From Symbiodinium natans (Eukaryota; Sar; Dinophyceae; Suessiales; Symbiodiniaceae): 64,000 bases of DNA. The notes under the pieces were generated by a model that was given only the letters and a program-made list of their open reading frames with translations, was not told the origin of the DNA and ran no database searches. The translations under genes were made by a program, and so were the position numbers. Each line of letters starts with the position of its first letter. Position 1 is the stretch's first letter. Shown here piece after piece: positions 20,691-31,237 of the stretch. The DNA is taken from NCBI GenBank assembly GCA_905221605.1, contig CAJNDS010000114.1, positions 584,355-648,354 on the forward strand. Direction: 5' to 3'.

Positions 20691-22858
20691 GATGCTAGAC
20701 TTGCCGATGCAGGGCGAATGCGACGGTCTTGCCGAAGTGGAGACGTGCAACGTGGTGAGGGAATGCTACCGGAGGCCAGGGATTAGGGTTTAGGGTTTAG
20801 GGTTTAGGGTTTAGGGTTTAGGGTTGTACAGCATCTGACTTCCTACAGCGGCAAATCGCCTGTGGTGCTGAAACGCAAGCCGCACGATTGGCGACCCCTG
20901 TGAGGATTGACGATGCTTCCCCGAGAGGCTTCGACTTTGCGTGGCAATGTCGCTTAATGAAGGCTCGAGCAGTTTGGCCACTGGTGCACAAGAGCATGGG
21001 TACGTACCCCTGTACGTGCCACTAGTCAGCTTCCCAGAGACTCCAAAGCCCCTTAATTAAGGAATATACCTTACATCATATTAGGGTTCCTACTATAATT
21101 TAAGGCATATTGCTTAATTAAGGGGTTTTGGAGTCTCTGGGTTGCATGGAGTATCATGGAATGATGGCGTGCTTGCCCTGCAGTGCATCTCCTACTGCCT
21201 GAGGCACTCGGAGGCTGGTGTGTTGAAAGCAGGGGTTTAGGCCTAGGGTTTAGGGTTTAGGGTTTAGGGTTTAGGGTTTAGGGTTTAGGGTTTAGGGGTT
21301 TAGGGTTTGGGGTTTAGGGTTTAGGGTTTCACCTGTGCCTTACTGTGTCTTTGGGCATCTTTCAGTCCGGCGCTTCTCTCACATCTTGGCCAGTGCTTTG
21401 TGAACAGCTGACATGAGCAGGGTTTGCATTACTGTTATTGGGTGGGTTTAGGGTTTAGGGTTTAGGGTTTAGGGTTTAGGGTTTAGGGTTTAGGGTTTAG
21501 GGGTTTAGGGGTTTAGGGGTTTAGGGGTTTAGGGTTTAGGGTTTAGGGTGAGAGTATATAAGGTTCCTTTTATTATTGGCGAGTTAATATGACTAGAAGC
21601 CTGGTTGTTGTTATGTCGCTATGGCACCAGCTTGAGAGAAGGTGTGCGAGTCCATTCGCAACGACTTCATCGCGCGGCGGCCGAGTTCGTTAGTTTTTGG
21701 GTCTCCAGTCAGCTCCACTACTCTCAGCTTGAGAAGCGTGCACCCCGTCTTGCAACTTCCATGCTCAGGTGGATTGCAACAGGGGCCGTGAGGGCGAGCT
21801 GCACGAATGGTCCAAGCCCTGGCTTGCACTTCTCACGCAGATCCCCTAGCCTTGAGCCCATCCTTGGATGCCCATTGTGGATGCCCAGTGACGTCGTGTG
21901 CTCGCGGGCGCGGCCATCCGCATTCCTGCCTGGGCCCTGGATTACGTCGAAGCAATGGCTACCTTGCCAGGCCATGGCCGCATGCCCAAGTGAAGAGACC
22001 AGTAGGAGAGACATAGCGGGCAAGTCGGACTGTGTGTCTAAGGGAAGTTTCATGGGCCCTCAATATGGTCCCTGACCCTCTTTAAAGGGTTGTGACGCAT
22101 GGGCACCTGAGGTTGTCTAGGGCGTAAAAGGGGTGCAAAGCGGTCCCCTTTTAAGGGCCCATACTACGGGACCATGAAAGGCTTAAGAATCCCTAAACGG
22201 CCTGAGTTACGGGGGGGAACCTAGCGGGGGGGTAGTATAGAGGGGGGAGTAGGGGAATCCATGACTGGTGCATGAGGCCGCTCCCGCTTGCTGCCCTCCT
22301 GGTGATCCTGACCTGGCCCCATATCGGCGGCCTGCCGATCCCTTGACATTTGCGTCCCTGCTCTGTCTGATCTGAACCCTAAACCCTGAACCTTAAACCC
22401 TAAACCCTAGACCCTAGACCCTAAACCCTAAACCCGAAACCCTAAACCCCAAACCCCCCAACCCCGAATCCCAAATCCCCAACATCCGAGTGGTCATGAA
22501 ACTCGAGGCCTGTGAGTTGGCGGAGCATCCGGTCCGATGCTGGGAGCAGAAGAGAGGGCATCTGCGTCCGAGTTGCCCTGAAATCACCTCTCTATGCCGA
22601 CACCCGGTTTTACGTGCGTGATAAAGTTGGCAACTGCAGAATCTTGTTGCATGCATGGCTCGTCATGCGCTGGGGCTGGGCTCACAGGGCCAAATTAGAG
22701 CTCTAGCCAAGAAATGGGATCACAATCATCTCATCAAAAGCCTTAGAGACATGATGGTAGCGCCCATCTTGGACCAGGGAGCTCTCGCACGCTGTAGCTG
22801 GGCATCTCCGACCGGCCATGTCGGGACCGAATGGGGAAGTCTTCCAGGAAGGACCTGA
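20691..22858 (+). CDS. multi-exon gene fragment, unknown protein
   Basis: Plus-strand exons: about 20691-20781 after TTCCACAG; 20849-20999 after CCTACAG, ending at a GTACGT donor (RQIACGAETQAARLATPVRI, then FDFAWQCRLMKARAVWPLVH); about 21183-21238 (CISYCLRHSEAGVLKAG); about 21605-22050 (LHRAAAEFVSFWVSSQLHYS, then APRLATSMLRWIATGAVRAS); about 22512-22690 (REGICVRVALKSPLYADTRF); and a terminal exon ending TGA at 22858 (KKWDHNHLIKSLRDMMVAPI). The last two overlap in different frames, so a splice near 22680 is expected. An M2 MITE fills the intron after 20999. I cannot name the family, and it is inference that these form one gene. Confidence 0.4.
21033..21141. mobile_element. M2 MITE copy
   Basis: CCCAGAGACTCCAAAGCCCC to GGGGTTTTGGAGTCTCTGGG, almost perfectly self-complementary. 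It lies 34 bases downstream of a GT donor, hence intronic. Confidence 0.9.
21447..21550. repeat. ITR array with a TTTAGGGG block
   Basis: Seven canonical units, four 8-base TTTAGGGG units, then canonical again. Another array is at 21242-21330. Confidence 0.93.
22048..22176. mobile_element. M8 MITE copy
   Basis: TTTCATGGGCCCTCAATATG at the left and GGGACCATGAAA at the right pair as terminal repeats. A second copy is at 23173-23290. Confidence 0.7.
22375..22485. repeat. degenerate ITR array (CCCTAAA)
   Basis: Units with CCTAGAC, CCTTAAA and CCCCAAA variants. A TTTTGGGG-rich relative follows at 22978-23070. Confidence 0.85.
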
Positions 22859-23083
22859 AGCACCTCACAGCCGTCATTTCAGGCCTCGCGATGTCTGTCT
22901 CTTGCGTCTCATGTGACCACGAAGTGTCTCCGATAGCCTCCGGAGTTGCAGTGCGAAGTCGTTCGTCCTCACTCGCTTGGGGTTTTGAGGTTTAGGGGTT
23001 TAGGGGTTTTGGGGTTTAGGGGTGTTTAGGGGTTTTGGGGTTTTGGGGTTTTGGCGTTTTGGGGTTTTGGAGTGCGCGTGCAG

Positions 23084-23707
23084 GTCTGGGGCGCAGCCTG
23101 CGCTGGCCCGATGCCTTGCGGCTCTTCAGGAGAAGCAGAGGCCGCGGCGACACCGACACTTGGGCTGGGTAGTTTCATGGGCCCTTAGTATGGTCCCTAA
23201 CCTCCCTTAAAGGGTTCTGATGTATGGGCCGTTAATTTGTTCAGGGTATAGAGGGGGTATATAAGGGGTACCCACTGAGGGCCCAAGGGCTGCCGTGGGG
23301 ACGACCTCATCGGTCGCTTGAGAATGGTCGAACATGATCTTCGGTTCACTGAGGCCCTCTCCAACTCGCTGATCAGGGCACTTGGAGAAGGAGGTTGCTG
23401 GGAACAGGCACGCGCATGTGACCTGTTGCAAACTGTGAAGCCACGCCAGGCCTCGAATAGGCTTGGGACCCGAGATGCGTGGAACCGACGGTGTTTCGTG
23501 GCCTCTTGGTGTCCGGGGTTTGAGTTTTCGCTGCGCAGTATGAGCTGGGCAGGCGCAGCAAGTTTTTGCAGAAATGCAGAGGGACACTCTGCCGGGTCCC
23601 GACATCATCAGCATCACCAGCTTGATCACTGCATGCGAAAGAGGCCCGGTTATGTTATTGTTGTTTTATTATTGTGATTATTATTTTCTTCTTATTATTA
23701 TTATTAC

Positions 23708-23740
<33 letters not shown>

Positions 23741-26700
23741 GATTATTATTGTTATTAGTTATTACTATTCCATTCATTTTGGGTAGCACGGCATGTGCCT
23801 GCTTTGGTGGAGTGGGCAGGCCGTCGCTGGCAGTATGCTGTCGGGATGGTGGCAAACGAACTGAGAAAAGGAGGCCTTGGAAATACATTACAAACAATAC
23901 ACCAATGCTACTAACACGTAACTACCAACCCTAAACCCTAAACCCTAAACCTTGAACCCTAAACCCTAAATTCAATAAATCCTTCCTTGCAGGGTTTGGG
24001 CATGTGCAGTCCCGCTCTTTGGCAGGCAACTTTGCAGGACCCGCCCTCCTGAGCAGCTTGCTCAGTGCCTGCGCGGCGTGCCATCAGTGGGAGCAGGTCC
24101 TGGCAGGCACGGGAGGTCACCAGGTGAACCCTAAAACCCAAGCCCTAAAACCTAAACCCTAAACCCTAAACCCTGAACCCTAAACCCTAAACCCTAAACC
24201 GGGAGGCCTGCAAGAGATGCGCTGCCGGGAGTGGACGCCGTCCCCTGTGGCCCTGTCGGCTGCGCTGGCCGCCTGCTCGCGTGCCCTGCAGTGGCAAACT
24301 GCTTTGGAGCTCCACCGAACACACAAAGATGGAGGACTGCCGGGTGTTGGAGGTTTAGGGTTTAGGGTTTAGGGTTTTAGGGTTTAGGGTTTAGGCTTTA
24401 GGGTTTAGGGTTCAGGGTTTAGACTCTACTTCTCTCTCTTGCTGGCGTGATGTTAGAGCGCTGACGCGAGGACCGGCCAACGAGGCGGTGTATGGGGCGG
24501 TTGTTCACGCCGCGGGGTGCGGCCACCAATGGCAGACTGCCCTGCTTCTGCAGCGGGAGGCACGGGTTGCAAGAGAAACCGCTTGTGTCTTGATGCTTCT
24601 CTTTTTTTTCTCTCAATATTATGACATGATTTTATGAATAGTATGTCATATATCTCTGTATTGAGTAAAAGCTGCTGAGTGGAAACTCCACCCGGCTCTG
24701 CAGATGCTGTCCCTGTCTTGCCGGCCAAACACCGTGGTCAACAACTCGCTCCTCAGCTCCCTCGCGAAGCTCGGATACTGGCAGCTGGCCATGCGCGTCT
24801 TTGAAGAGATGGGCCCATGTCAGCCTGATGTCAGGACCTCAGGGCCGCGACCTTACGCAACCTTAGAGGCCCTTAGAGGCCCGCAGGAGTTCTGGAGGTA
24901 AAGTTAACGGCGAGCAAACCGCTGGTCTGTATGACCATGACCTGCAGTCGGCCGAGGTCATCTCTTTCAATAGCACCATCTCCGCCTGTGAGCGCGGATG
25001 GATGTGGACCGCAGCGCTCCAGCTCTTCGCTCGGATGCGCAAGGAGCGCTCCGGACACTCTTGCCAAACAGAGCAGAACAGAGCAGCCTCTTCTAACCAC
25101 CCATCCATCCCAAACCTTCCTTCAGACCCCTCTCGCACCTCCACGTGGGAGAGGACAGGGTGAAGATCACGAGCGTCAGCTGCAATGCGCTCCTCTCAGC
25201 CTTAGAGAAGGGCCAGCAGTGGTCGCAGGCCCACAGCAGTTTGGGGATGTTTAGGGTTTAGGGTTTAGGGTTTAGGGTTTAGGGTTTAGGGTTTAGGGTT
25301 TAGGTTTAGGGTTTAGGGTTTAGGGTTTAGGGTTTAGGGTTTAGGGTTTAGGGTTTAGGGTTTAGGGTTTAGGGTTTAGGGCAACACGTCGCAGCAGGAT
25401 CCAAGCTGCAAGGTGCCCAGAGGGGACAGGAGAGCTTTCTATGAGGTGAAGCACTCGGGTGCCCAGAGACCCCAAAACCCCTTAATCAAGCAATATACCT
25501 TGAATTATAGTAGGAACCCTAATATGATTTAAGGTCTATTCCTTAATTAAGGGGTTTTGGAGTCTCTGGGTGGTTGAGGGGTCCCCCAATCCCCAAAACA
25601 CCAAACCCCAAACCCTCAACCCTCAACCCGAAACCCTCCCCCCTTTCGTGGGTTTCTGGATTGGGTTGCTGTTCGGTCTTTCAGCAATGGGGTTTAGGGA
25701 GGTCTACAGTGCTTGGGTTGGATGGTTCAGGGATAGGGGGTTAAGAATTATACAGTGCAGGGGGGGCGGCGGGGGCAGGGGGTTGCGAACCTGAGTTCCC
25801 TGTGCCCGAGCAGGCCATCAGCTTTCTAGACCGCATTCAGCGGCGGCGCCTGCATAACCAGGCGCCAGCGGTTTAGGGTTTAGGGTTTGGGGTTTGGGGT
25901 TTGGGGTTTAGGGTTTAAGGTTACCTCGCACCAGCTAAGGTCTGCACGAAGGGTGTTAGTATATGTGGGTTTCCGAAAATAAGGGTACCTTCTTGGGGTC
26001 CTGATCATAAGGTTCCCTTATTTTCGTAAACCTCCATATAAGAACAGGTTGAAAGCAACTTGAGGGCAGAATAAGCATGTCGTACTCGGTGACATGCTGG
26101 AAGTCGGGCCCTACACTGTGGACGTCTTTAAGCCCGAAGCGTTAAACCCCAAAAACCCTAGAAACCCTGGAAACCCTACAAACCCCAAAAACCCTGCAAA
26201 CCCTAGACCTAACCCAAAAGACGCTGCAAACCCAAGGACCCTGTAAACCATATGAACCCTAAACCCTCAACCTGAACCCCAAAACCCAAAACCCTAGAAA
26301 CCCTAGAAACCGTAAAAGCCCTAAAGCCCCAAAAAACCGTAAACCCTAAACCCTCTAAAAGCCCTAGAGGCCCTAAACGCCCGAAAAGCCCAACAAAAAC
26401 CCAAAAAACCCAAAACAATCCTATAAACCCTATAAACCCTAAACCCAAAAAGCCATAGAAGCCGCCCTAAACCCGAAACCCTACGCCCTAAACCCGAAAC
26501 CCCCCAAAAGCCCCCAAAAAACCTAGAAACCCTGTAAACCCTATAAACCTCCCTCAACCCAAAAAAAAAACCCGAGAAGCCCTTGAAGCCCTAAGCCCGC
26601 AGGTCTCCTACAACTGTGCGGCCTCGGCTTGCGGGAAGGCCACGAATGCCACTGGTTTAGGGTTTAGGGTTTAGGGTTTAGGGTTTAGGGTTTAGGGTTT

Positions 26701-29700
26701 CTAATTGCTTAAGAACCCCCCCCAAAAAATGCAAAATATTCTTCCTTACAAGGGTAATCTAGGGATTATTGTTTTGTCTTCTGAGGTTCTTAAGCAAGGG
26801 TAAAAAAGGGATTACTTTTTTTCTAAACCCTAAACCCTAAACCCTAAACCCTAAACCCTAAACCCTATACCCTATACCCTATACCCTAAACCCTAAACAG
26901 TAGTAGAAGGCCCTGCGCTGGCGCCGGGCGCTGTTGCTCCAGGGGCCCAAGCCCGATGCCGTGGCCGTGGCCGTGCGGCTCGGGCTTGAAGGGCTTTTAG
27001 GGTTTAGGGTTTCGGGTTTCGGGTTTAGGGTTTAGGGTTTAGGGGTATTTGGGCATAGTTTGGGGCATTTGTTGGGGCATTTGGGGCGGATGTGCGGGCT
27101 TTGAGGGGGATCTGGGGGGGAGATTTGGATTTGGATCCCCAAACATTTTCAATACTGGCGTCCCTCAGAAAAGAGTCTGTAGGTATGCTTATAGTTTTTT
27201 ACAAGGGCTATTCGTGGGGTTTTATTAAGGGTATGGGTTTAGGATGTTTTTGTTTTCTTAGGTTCGTTAAGTTTTTGTATGTTGTTTTTGCACTAGGGTT
27301 GTAGGGTTTGGAGTTTGATTTAGGGTTTGGGGTTTAGGGTTTAGGAGGCGTCGGGAGGTACAGCAGGTAGTCAACCAGTACACCACGTGCTGACTGTACT
27401 GCAATGCAGCCAAGACTCAGGTCTATCAGTGCCTGCGAGCATCTCGGCTGTTTAGGGTTTTAGGGTTTGGGGTTTAGGGTTTGGGGTTTAGGGTTTAGGG
27501 TTTGGGGTTTAGGGTTTGGGGTTCAGGGTTTAGGGTCCACTCTCGAAACTCTGAAAGCGGAGCCATTTCCCGCACGGTGGCTGCTGGGGGGGGGGGGGCC
27601 TCGCCTGTCAAATGGGCTCTGAAAGCTTCTTGTTGCGGGGGGCACGCGTGCGGCTTTTTTGTCGCGGTGCCCCACGTCTTGGAGCCTTGAACACCAACAT
27701 GCTCTTGGGGAGGGAGCTCTTTAAATTAGTGTCCCTTTTGTTTTTTTTGAGGATGCGCACCATCCAAAAAGGGGCCCTATTTTAGAGAACTGAGCTCTTG
27801 CACGCCTCCTAGGATCACAAGCTGTGCTCACGCCGAGGAAGGGTCTGTTGACCTGCGCTCCCGCTCTCTCTCTCTCTCTCTCACTCTCATGTCTGAAGCA
27901 GGGTACATATTTCTGTTTCTGGTGAGTGTATATAAGGTTCCTTTTAATATTGGTGAGTGTATATACCTGGTGTCCCTTTGGGGGTACAAGAAATATATAC
28001 CCTACTTCATGTCCGTTCAACAGATGCATGCGCTTACAAGTGCAACTCGTGGGCAAGACTCGCCGAACCCAGCGCCCCTCTTCAAGCAGCGTCTAGGGTC
28101 CAGCAGTTTGGAGGGCAAGAAGGGGATTTTATTCGGGTTTCGGACCCTAAACCCTCAACCCCAAACCCTAAACCCTAAACCCTAAAGCTCTTGTTTCTTC
28201 ACTTCCCCGACTTTCAGGAAGGGCCTGGCATGGATGCTCGCCCTCAGCCTCTTGGGCTCCGCGAGGCCACCGGATGGTCAGGGTTTAGGGTTTAGGGTTT
28301 AGGGTTTAGGGTCATGAGCCCTGATGTTTTTCACTGGCCTCCATTTTTCTTCTGACTCTTGCTATTGTTATCGTTGTTCCTCTGCTCATTCTTGTTGTTG
28401 TTGAATGGTTGCTGCTGCTGTTCTTGGCTGTTCTTGTTGTCGGGCTTTACGAGATAGAGAGAGGGCGAGAGAGCTTATGGAGCTGTGGAAGACACGGTCT
28501 CATCCTTCTATGAGCTGGATGGCTACCAAACAGAAGAGATCTGAGGCCCAAAGTTAGGCGAGCTACATATTAGGGGGTTTTACGATAAAAAGGGACCCTT
28601 TGGGGCCCCAAATAGTAGGATCCCCTTATACTAAGGACCCCAAGAAGGTACCCCTGATATCGTAAACCTATACTTGGAGGTTCATGGTACTTGCTAACCA
28701 ATTATAGCTGTACTTATAACTGTACATATAACCATATTAGGGCACTTAAGGGAGGTATGAGTAGGTTAGAAGCACAGTTTTATCATTGGCTAGTAAGTAC
28801 CATGAACCTCCAAGTAGCCACCAGCTCTTGGGGGCTCCCAAGAGGAGCAGTGGCATGGCGGATGTGGCCAGCTACATCGCCGCCATGGGCGCCGCTGAGA
28901 AGGCTCGGCTTAGGGTGGGCGAATTTGCAGCTCGGTGTGGGCTTCCTAAACCCATCTAAACCCATCTAAACCCATCTAAACCCTAAACCCTAAACCCCTA
29001 AACCCCTAAACCCCTAAACCCCTAAACCCCTAAACCCCTAAACCCCTAAACCCTAAACCCTAAACCCCTAAACCCTAAACCCTAACTTGTTGGCTTGGCC
29101 AAGATAAACCCTAAAACATAAACCCCTGAACCCTAAACCCCTAGACCCCTAAAACCCTAAAAACCCCTAATCCCCTGAAGCCTAAACCCTAAACCCCCGA
29201 AGCCCCCTAAGCCCTAAACCCTAAACCTAAACCCTAAACCCTAAACCCTACACCCTAAACCCTAAACCCAGCATGCCAGGCTCAGCGGTGGCCGCACGCC
29301 TTGCTGGTGCTGCAGCAGATGAGGCCTGAGTTTTCGCATTGGGGTTTAGGGTTTGGGGTTTGGGGGGTTTGGGGGGTTTGGGGTTTAGGGTTTAAGGGTT
29401 TGGGGTTTAGGGTTTGGGTTTTGGGGGTTTGGGGTTTAGGGTTTGGGCTTTAGGGTTTGGGCTTTGGGGTTTGGGGCATGCATGGGCACGCTACGCCAAG
29501 CTCGCAGGCAAAGCCAACTGCGTTCTGGACTCAGATGATGCACTGGCTTAGGCTTGCATGTGTCAGACCTGCCTGAGCCTCTTGCGTCCGTGGTCGCAGC
29601 CTGTTGCGCTCCTTGTGGTCGTAGCAACAACTTTTTACAAAGAGCAATGAACCCTTTACCTTAGCCATAAACCCTAAACCCTAAACCCCAAACCCCAAAC

Positions 29701-31131
29701 CCTAAACCCTAAACCCGAACCCGAAACCCTAGACCCTGAACCCTGACAATAAAGCAAGGCTGGGATGCCGCTTCCCTCAGTGCAGCAGTGAAAGCCAGCG
29801 GGCGCAGCTGGGGCCCGAAACAGCAGGTCAGGGCAGAGCAGGGAGCAGCGCAAGTGCAGAATAAGAATACCGACTAAGAAGGGGTTAGGGTTTAGGGTTT
29901 AGGGTTTAGGGTTTAGGGTTTAGGGTTTAGGGTGTAGGGTTTAGGGGGGTGTCCACGAAAATAGGGGTACCCTTTTTGGGGTCCTTAGTATGAGGGAAAC
30001 CCATTCGGGGTGATTTTTCTGGGTCCCCTATCTTCCTTTTCCTCCCAGTTTCAGAGTGATCAGGACGACAGTAAGAACAAGAATTATGAGAATATGAACA
30101 GTAGGAGCTTCAAGGTACTATTTGTATCAAAGAGAGCAACGATACGAAACCTACGAATGGTAAGGCAACGACAAAAGCACAGATACGTCAGTCAGCTGCA
30201 TGCGACGCAAGGCCTACGCTGGTCGCTGGCGCTTCATGTTCTTCGAACAGGGGATGTGGGAGCCTCAGCACTTGATTGGGATTTCGGGTTTAGGGTTTAG
30301 GGTTTAGGGTTTAGGGCTTAGGGCTTAGGGCTTAGGGTGGGCATCCCTAAACCCCAAGCTTTCATTGGGCATCCCGATGCCCGAAAACCCCAAAGCCCAT
30401 TCTTGCGGACTCTTTTGCGGCGCTGTCGTCCGGCAAAGAGTCGATCGAGGCCGAGCTGCAGGAGGCGCCAGAAGCTGCAGATATGGCCGGGGCCCTAAAG
30501 CCCCCAAAAGCCGTACCTGGACCCTATTTACCCACATTTTTAGGGGTTATACCTACTAAATGGGGGGGGGTTACCTGTAGGTAAATAGGGTCCCTGTACA
30601 CCCTAAGGCTCCGGTTGCAACTGGTTGGGTTCGATGGCCCAGGTTCCCAAGAGTTTTGGTTGCAGGGCTTTCGGGCTTTCCAATTTTGAGGTTTTTTTTC
30701 TCGCACCAGGTTGTGCGCCTTCGAGTGTGCACAGGGCTGTATTCGCATGGTCTTCCGGGGGCTTCCGGGTTCCCATCGAGAGCTCGGTAAGTACTGCAAA
30801 CGGGGTATCTTTGTGGTACTTTACTGTAACTTTAGATCCTTACCTTTTTTGGGTTTATTGGGTTTCTTATTAAGGCAGCTAAAATTTTAATTTATAGCTA
30901 CCCTCCTGAGTGCAGCCAAGGTATGATTTTAGAGAAATGCCCCCCTAAACCCTAAACCCTAAACCCTAGACCATAGACCCTAGACCCTAAACCCTAAACC
31001 CTAAACCCTAAGCCCATCTTCCTTTGAGGCTTTTTGTGCCGCAGTTGGGGCGTGCGGCGGCTGTGGACAGTGGGAGCTGGCGCTGCACCTGATGGCGGAG
31101 TTGGCCGAGCGAGGGTGGGGGGAGTCGGAGT
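23084..31131 (+). CDS. pentatricopeptide-repeat (PPR) protein, many exons split by ITRs
   Basis: PPR proteins bind RNA in organelles through tandem 35-residue helical hairpins. Exons and hallmark text: 23084-23168 GRSLRWPDALRLF; 23323-23449 ALSNSLIRALGEGGCWEQAR; 23553-23648 QVFAEMQRDTLPGPDIISIT then SLITACERG; about 23787-23905 GRRWQYAVGMVANELRKGGL; 24038-24123 ALLSSLLSACAACHQWEQVL; about 24202-24351 LSAALAACSRALQWQTALEL; about 24457-24570 AVVHAAGCGHQWQTALLLQR; 24704-24833 NNSLLSSLAKLGYWQLAMRV then FEEMG; 24948-25049 ISFNSTISACERGWMWTAAL; 25154-25240 VSCNALLSALEKGQQWSQA; 25814-25871 AISFLDRIQRRRLHNQ; 26603-26654 VSYNCAASACGKATNA; 26910-26993 ALRWRRALLLQGPKPDAVAV; 29272-29332 AQRWPHALLVLQQMRPE; 29759-29826 ASLSAAVKASGRSWGP; 30196-30288 HATQGLRWSLALHVLRTG; 31045-31131 GACGGCGQWELALHLMAELA, ending TAG. 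The (G/Q)W-x-x-AL and N-x-x-(I/L)-(S/T)-A-C motifs recur exactly as in PPR tracts. Introns are mostly ITRs, MITEs or ATT repeats. The start is not identified, and weaker exons between 27 and 29 kb may be missing. Confidence 0.75.
23173..23290. mobile_element. M8 MITE copy in a PPR intron
   Basis: Starts TTTCATGGGCCCTTAGTATG just after the exon ending at 23168. The right end GGGTACCCACTGAGGGCCC is less well kept. Confidence 0.6.
23655..23757. repeat. (ATT)n microsatellite in a PPR intron
   Basis: Imperfect ATT/GTT repeats immediately after the exon 23553-23648. Confidence 0.9.
25248..25382. repeat. ITR array (TTTAGGG), 19 units, PPR intron
   Basis: Nearly perfect array directly following the exon that ends near 25240. 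One unit is shortened to TTTAGG. Confidence 0.95.
25462..25570. mobile_element. M2 MITE copy in a PPR intron
   Basis: CCCAGAGACCCCAAAACCCC to GGGGTTTTGGAGTCTCTGGG, same length as the other two copies. Confidence 0.9.
25968..26040. mobile_element. short M4-type MITE in a PPR intron
   Basis: TGGGTTTCCGAAAATAAGGG to CCCTTATTTTCGTAAACCTC, ends almost perfectly paired around about 35 bases. The most compact family member seen. Confidence 0.75.
26140..26580. repeat. long degenerate ITR-like tract
   Basis: About 440 bases of diverged CCCTAAA-type units (CCTAGAAAC, CCTGTAAAC, CCTATAAAC, CCCAAAAA) in a PPR intron. The Gly/Phe-rich minus frames across it are repeat artefacts. Confidence 0.8.
26700..26798. 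mobile_element. M3 MITE copy flanked by ITRs
   Basis: CTAATTGCTTAAGAACCCCC to GAGGTTCTTAAGCAA with the family interior. A TTTAGGG array (26655-26700) precedes it and a CCCTAAA array (26823-26898) follows, ending at CAGTAGTAG, which resembles the family's terminal bases. The second ITR may therefore also lie inside the element's end. Confidence 0.7.
27440..27535. repeat. ITR array alternating TTTAGGG and TTTGGGG
   Basis: The two unit types alternate almost regularly, implying duplication of a 14-base higher-order unit. Confidence 0.9.
27541..28560. other. weakly coding stretch in the PPR region
   Basis: Contains an open frame with ALKASCCGGHACGFFVAVPH (27541-27687), a 27.7-27.8 kb inverted-repeat element (TAGTGTCCCTTTT/AAAAAGGGGCCCTA), a CT run at 27868-27890, a possible exon at 28218-28280 and a GTT-rich tract at 28360-28440. 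None is secure. Confidence 0.35.
28576..28669. mobile_element. M4 MITE copy
   Basis: GGGGGTTTTACGATAAAAAG to GGTACCCCTGATATCGTAAA, with the family interior CCCCAAATAGTAGGATCCCC. An M1 MITE starts only two bases further on. Confidence 0.75.
28671..28816. mobile_element. M1 MITE copy, intact
   Basis: TACTTGGAGGTTCATGGTAC to GTACCATGAACCTCCAAGTA, both ends complete, 146 bp. Confidence 0.92.
28849..28946 (+). CDS. probable exon, unknown
   Basis: Frame SSGMADVASYIAAMGAAEKA continuing RLRVGEFAARCGLP up to an ITR. Its ordinary composition supports a real exon. It could be a linker exon of the PPR protein. Confidence 0.4.
28948..29262. repeat. long ITR array (CCCTAAA with blocks of CCCATCTAAA and CCCCTAAA)
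   Basis: Begins with three CCCATCTAAA units, then eight-base CCCCTAAA units, then mixed. An opposite-orientation array follows at 29340-29478. Confidence 0.93.
29946..30046. mobile_element. M4 MITE copy next to an ITR
   Basis: GGGGGTGTCCACGAAAATAG to GGTCCCCTATCTTCCTTTTC. The TTTAGGG array at 29884-29945 runs straight into its first bases. Confidence 0.65.
30398..30495 (+). CDS. probable exon, unknown
   Basis: Frame ILADSFAALSSGKESIEAEL continuing QEAPEAADMAGALK. It lies between an ITR and an M10 MITE, within the span of PPR exons; it may be a non-PPR segment of that protein. Confidence 0.4.
30513..30599. mobile_element. M10 MITE
   Basis: GTACCTGGACCCTATTTACC and GGTAAATAGGGTCCCTGTAC pair over 20 bases with one or two mismatches. 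Length about 87. Confidence 0.75.
30712..30786 (+). CDS. possible exon with strong splice sites
   Basis: Flanked by CACCAG and GTAAGT, 75 bases, two frames open. A 23-base candidate (30898-30920, ATLLSAAK, between ATAG and GTATGA) follows and resembles a PPR core, but its phase does not fit the exon at 31045. Confidence 0.3.
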
Positions 31132-31237
31132 AGGGGGGGCCTTTGGGAGGGGGGCTTGGGGTTTAAGGTTTAGGGTTTAGGGTTTAGGGTCTAGGGTCTA
31201 GGGTTTAGGGTTTAGGGTTTGCATCGAGGGCTCGCAG

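Noticed and set aside
26209-26557. Gly/Phe/Leu-rich minus-strand frames
   Set aside because: They are the reverse translation of a degenerate telomeric tract.
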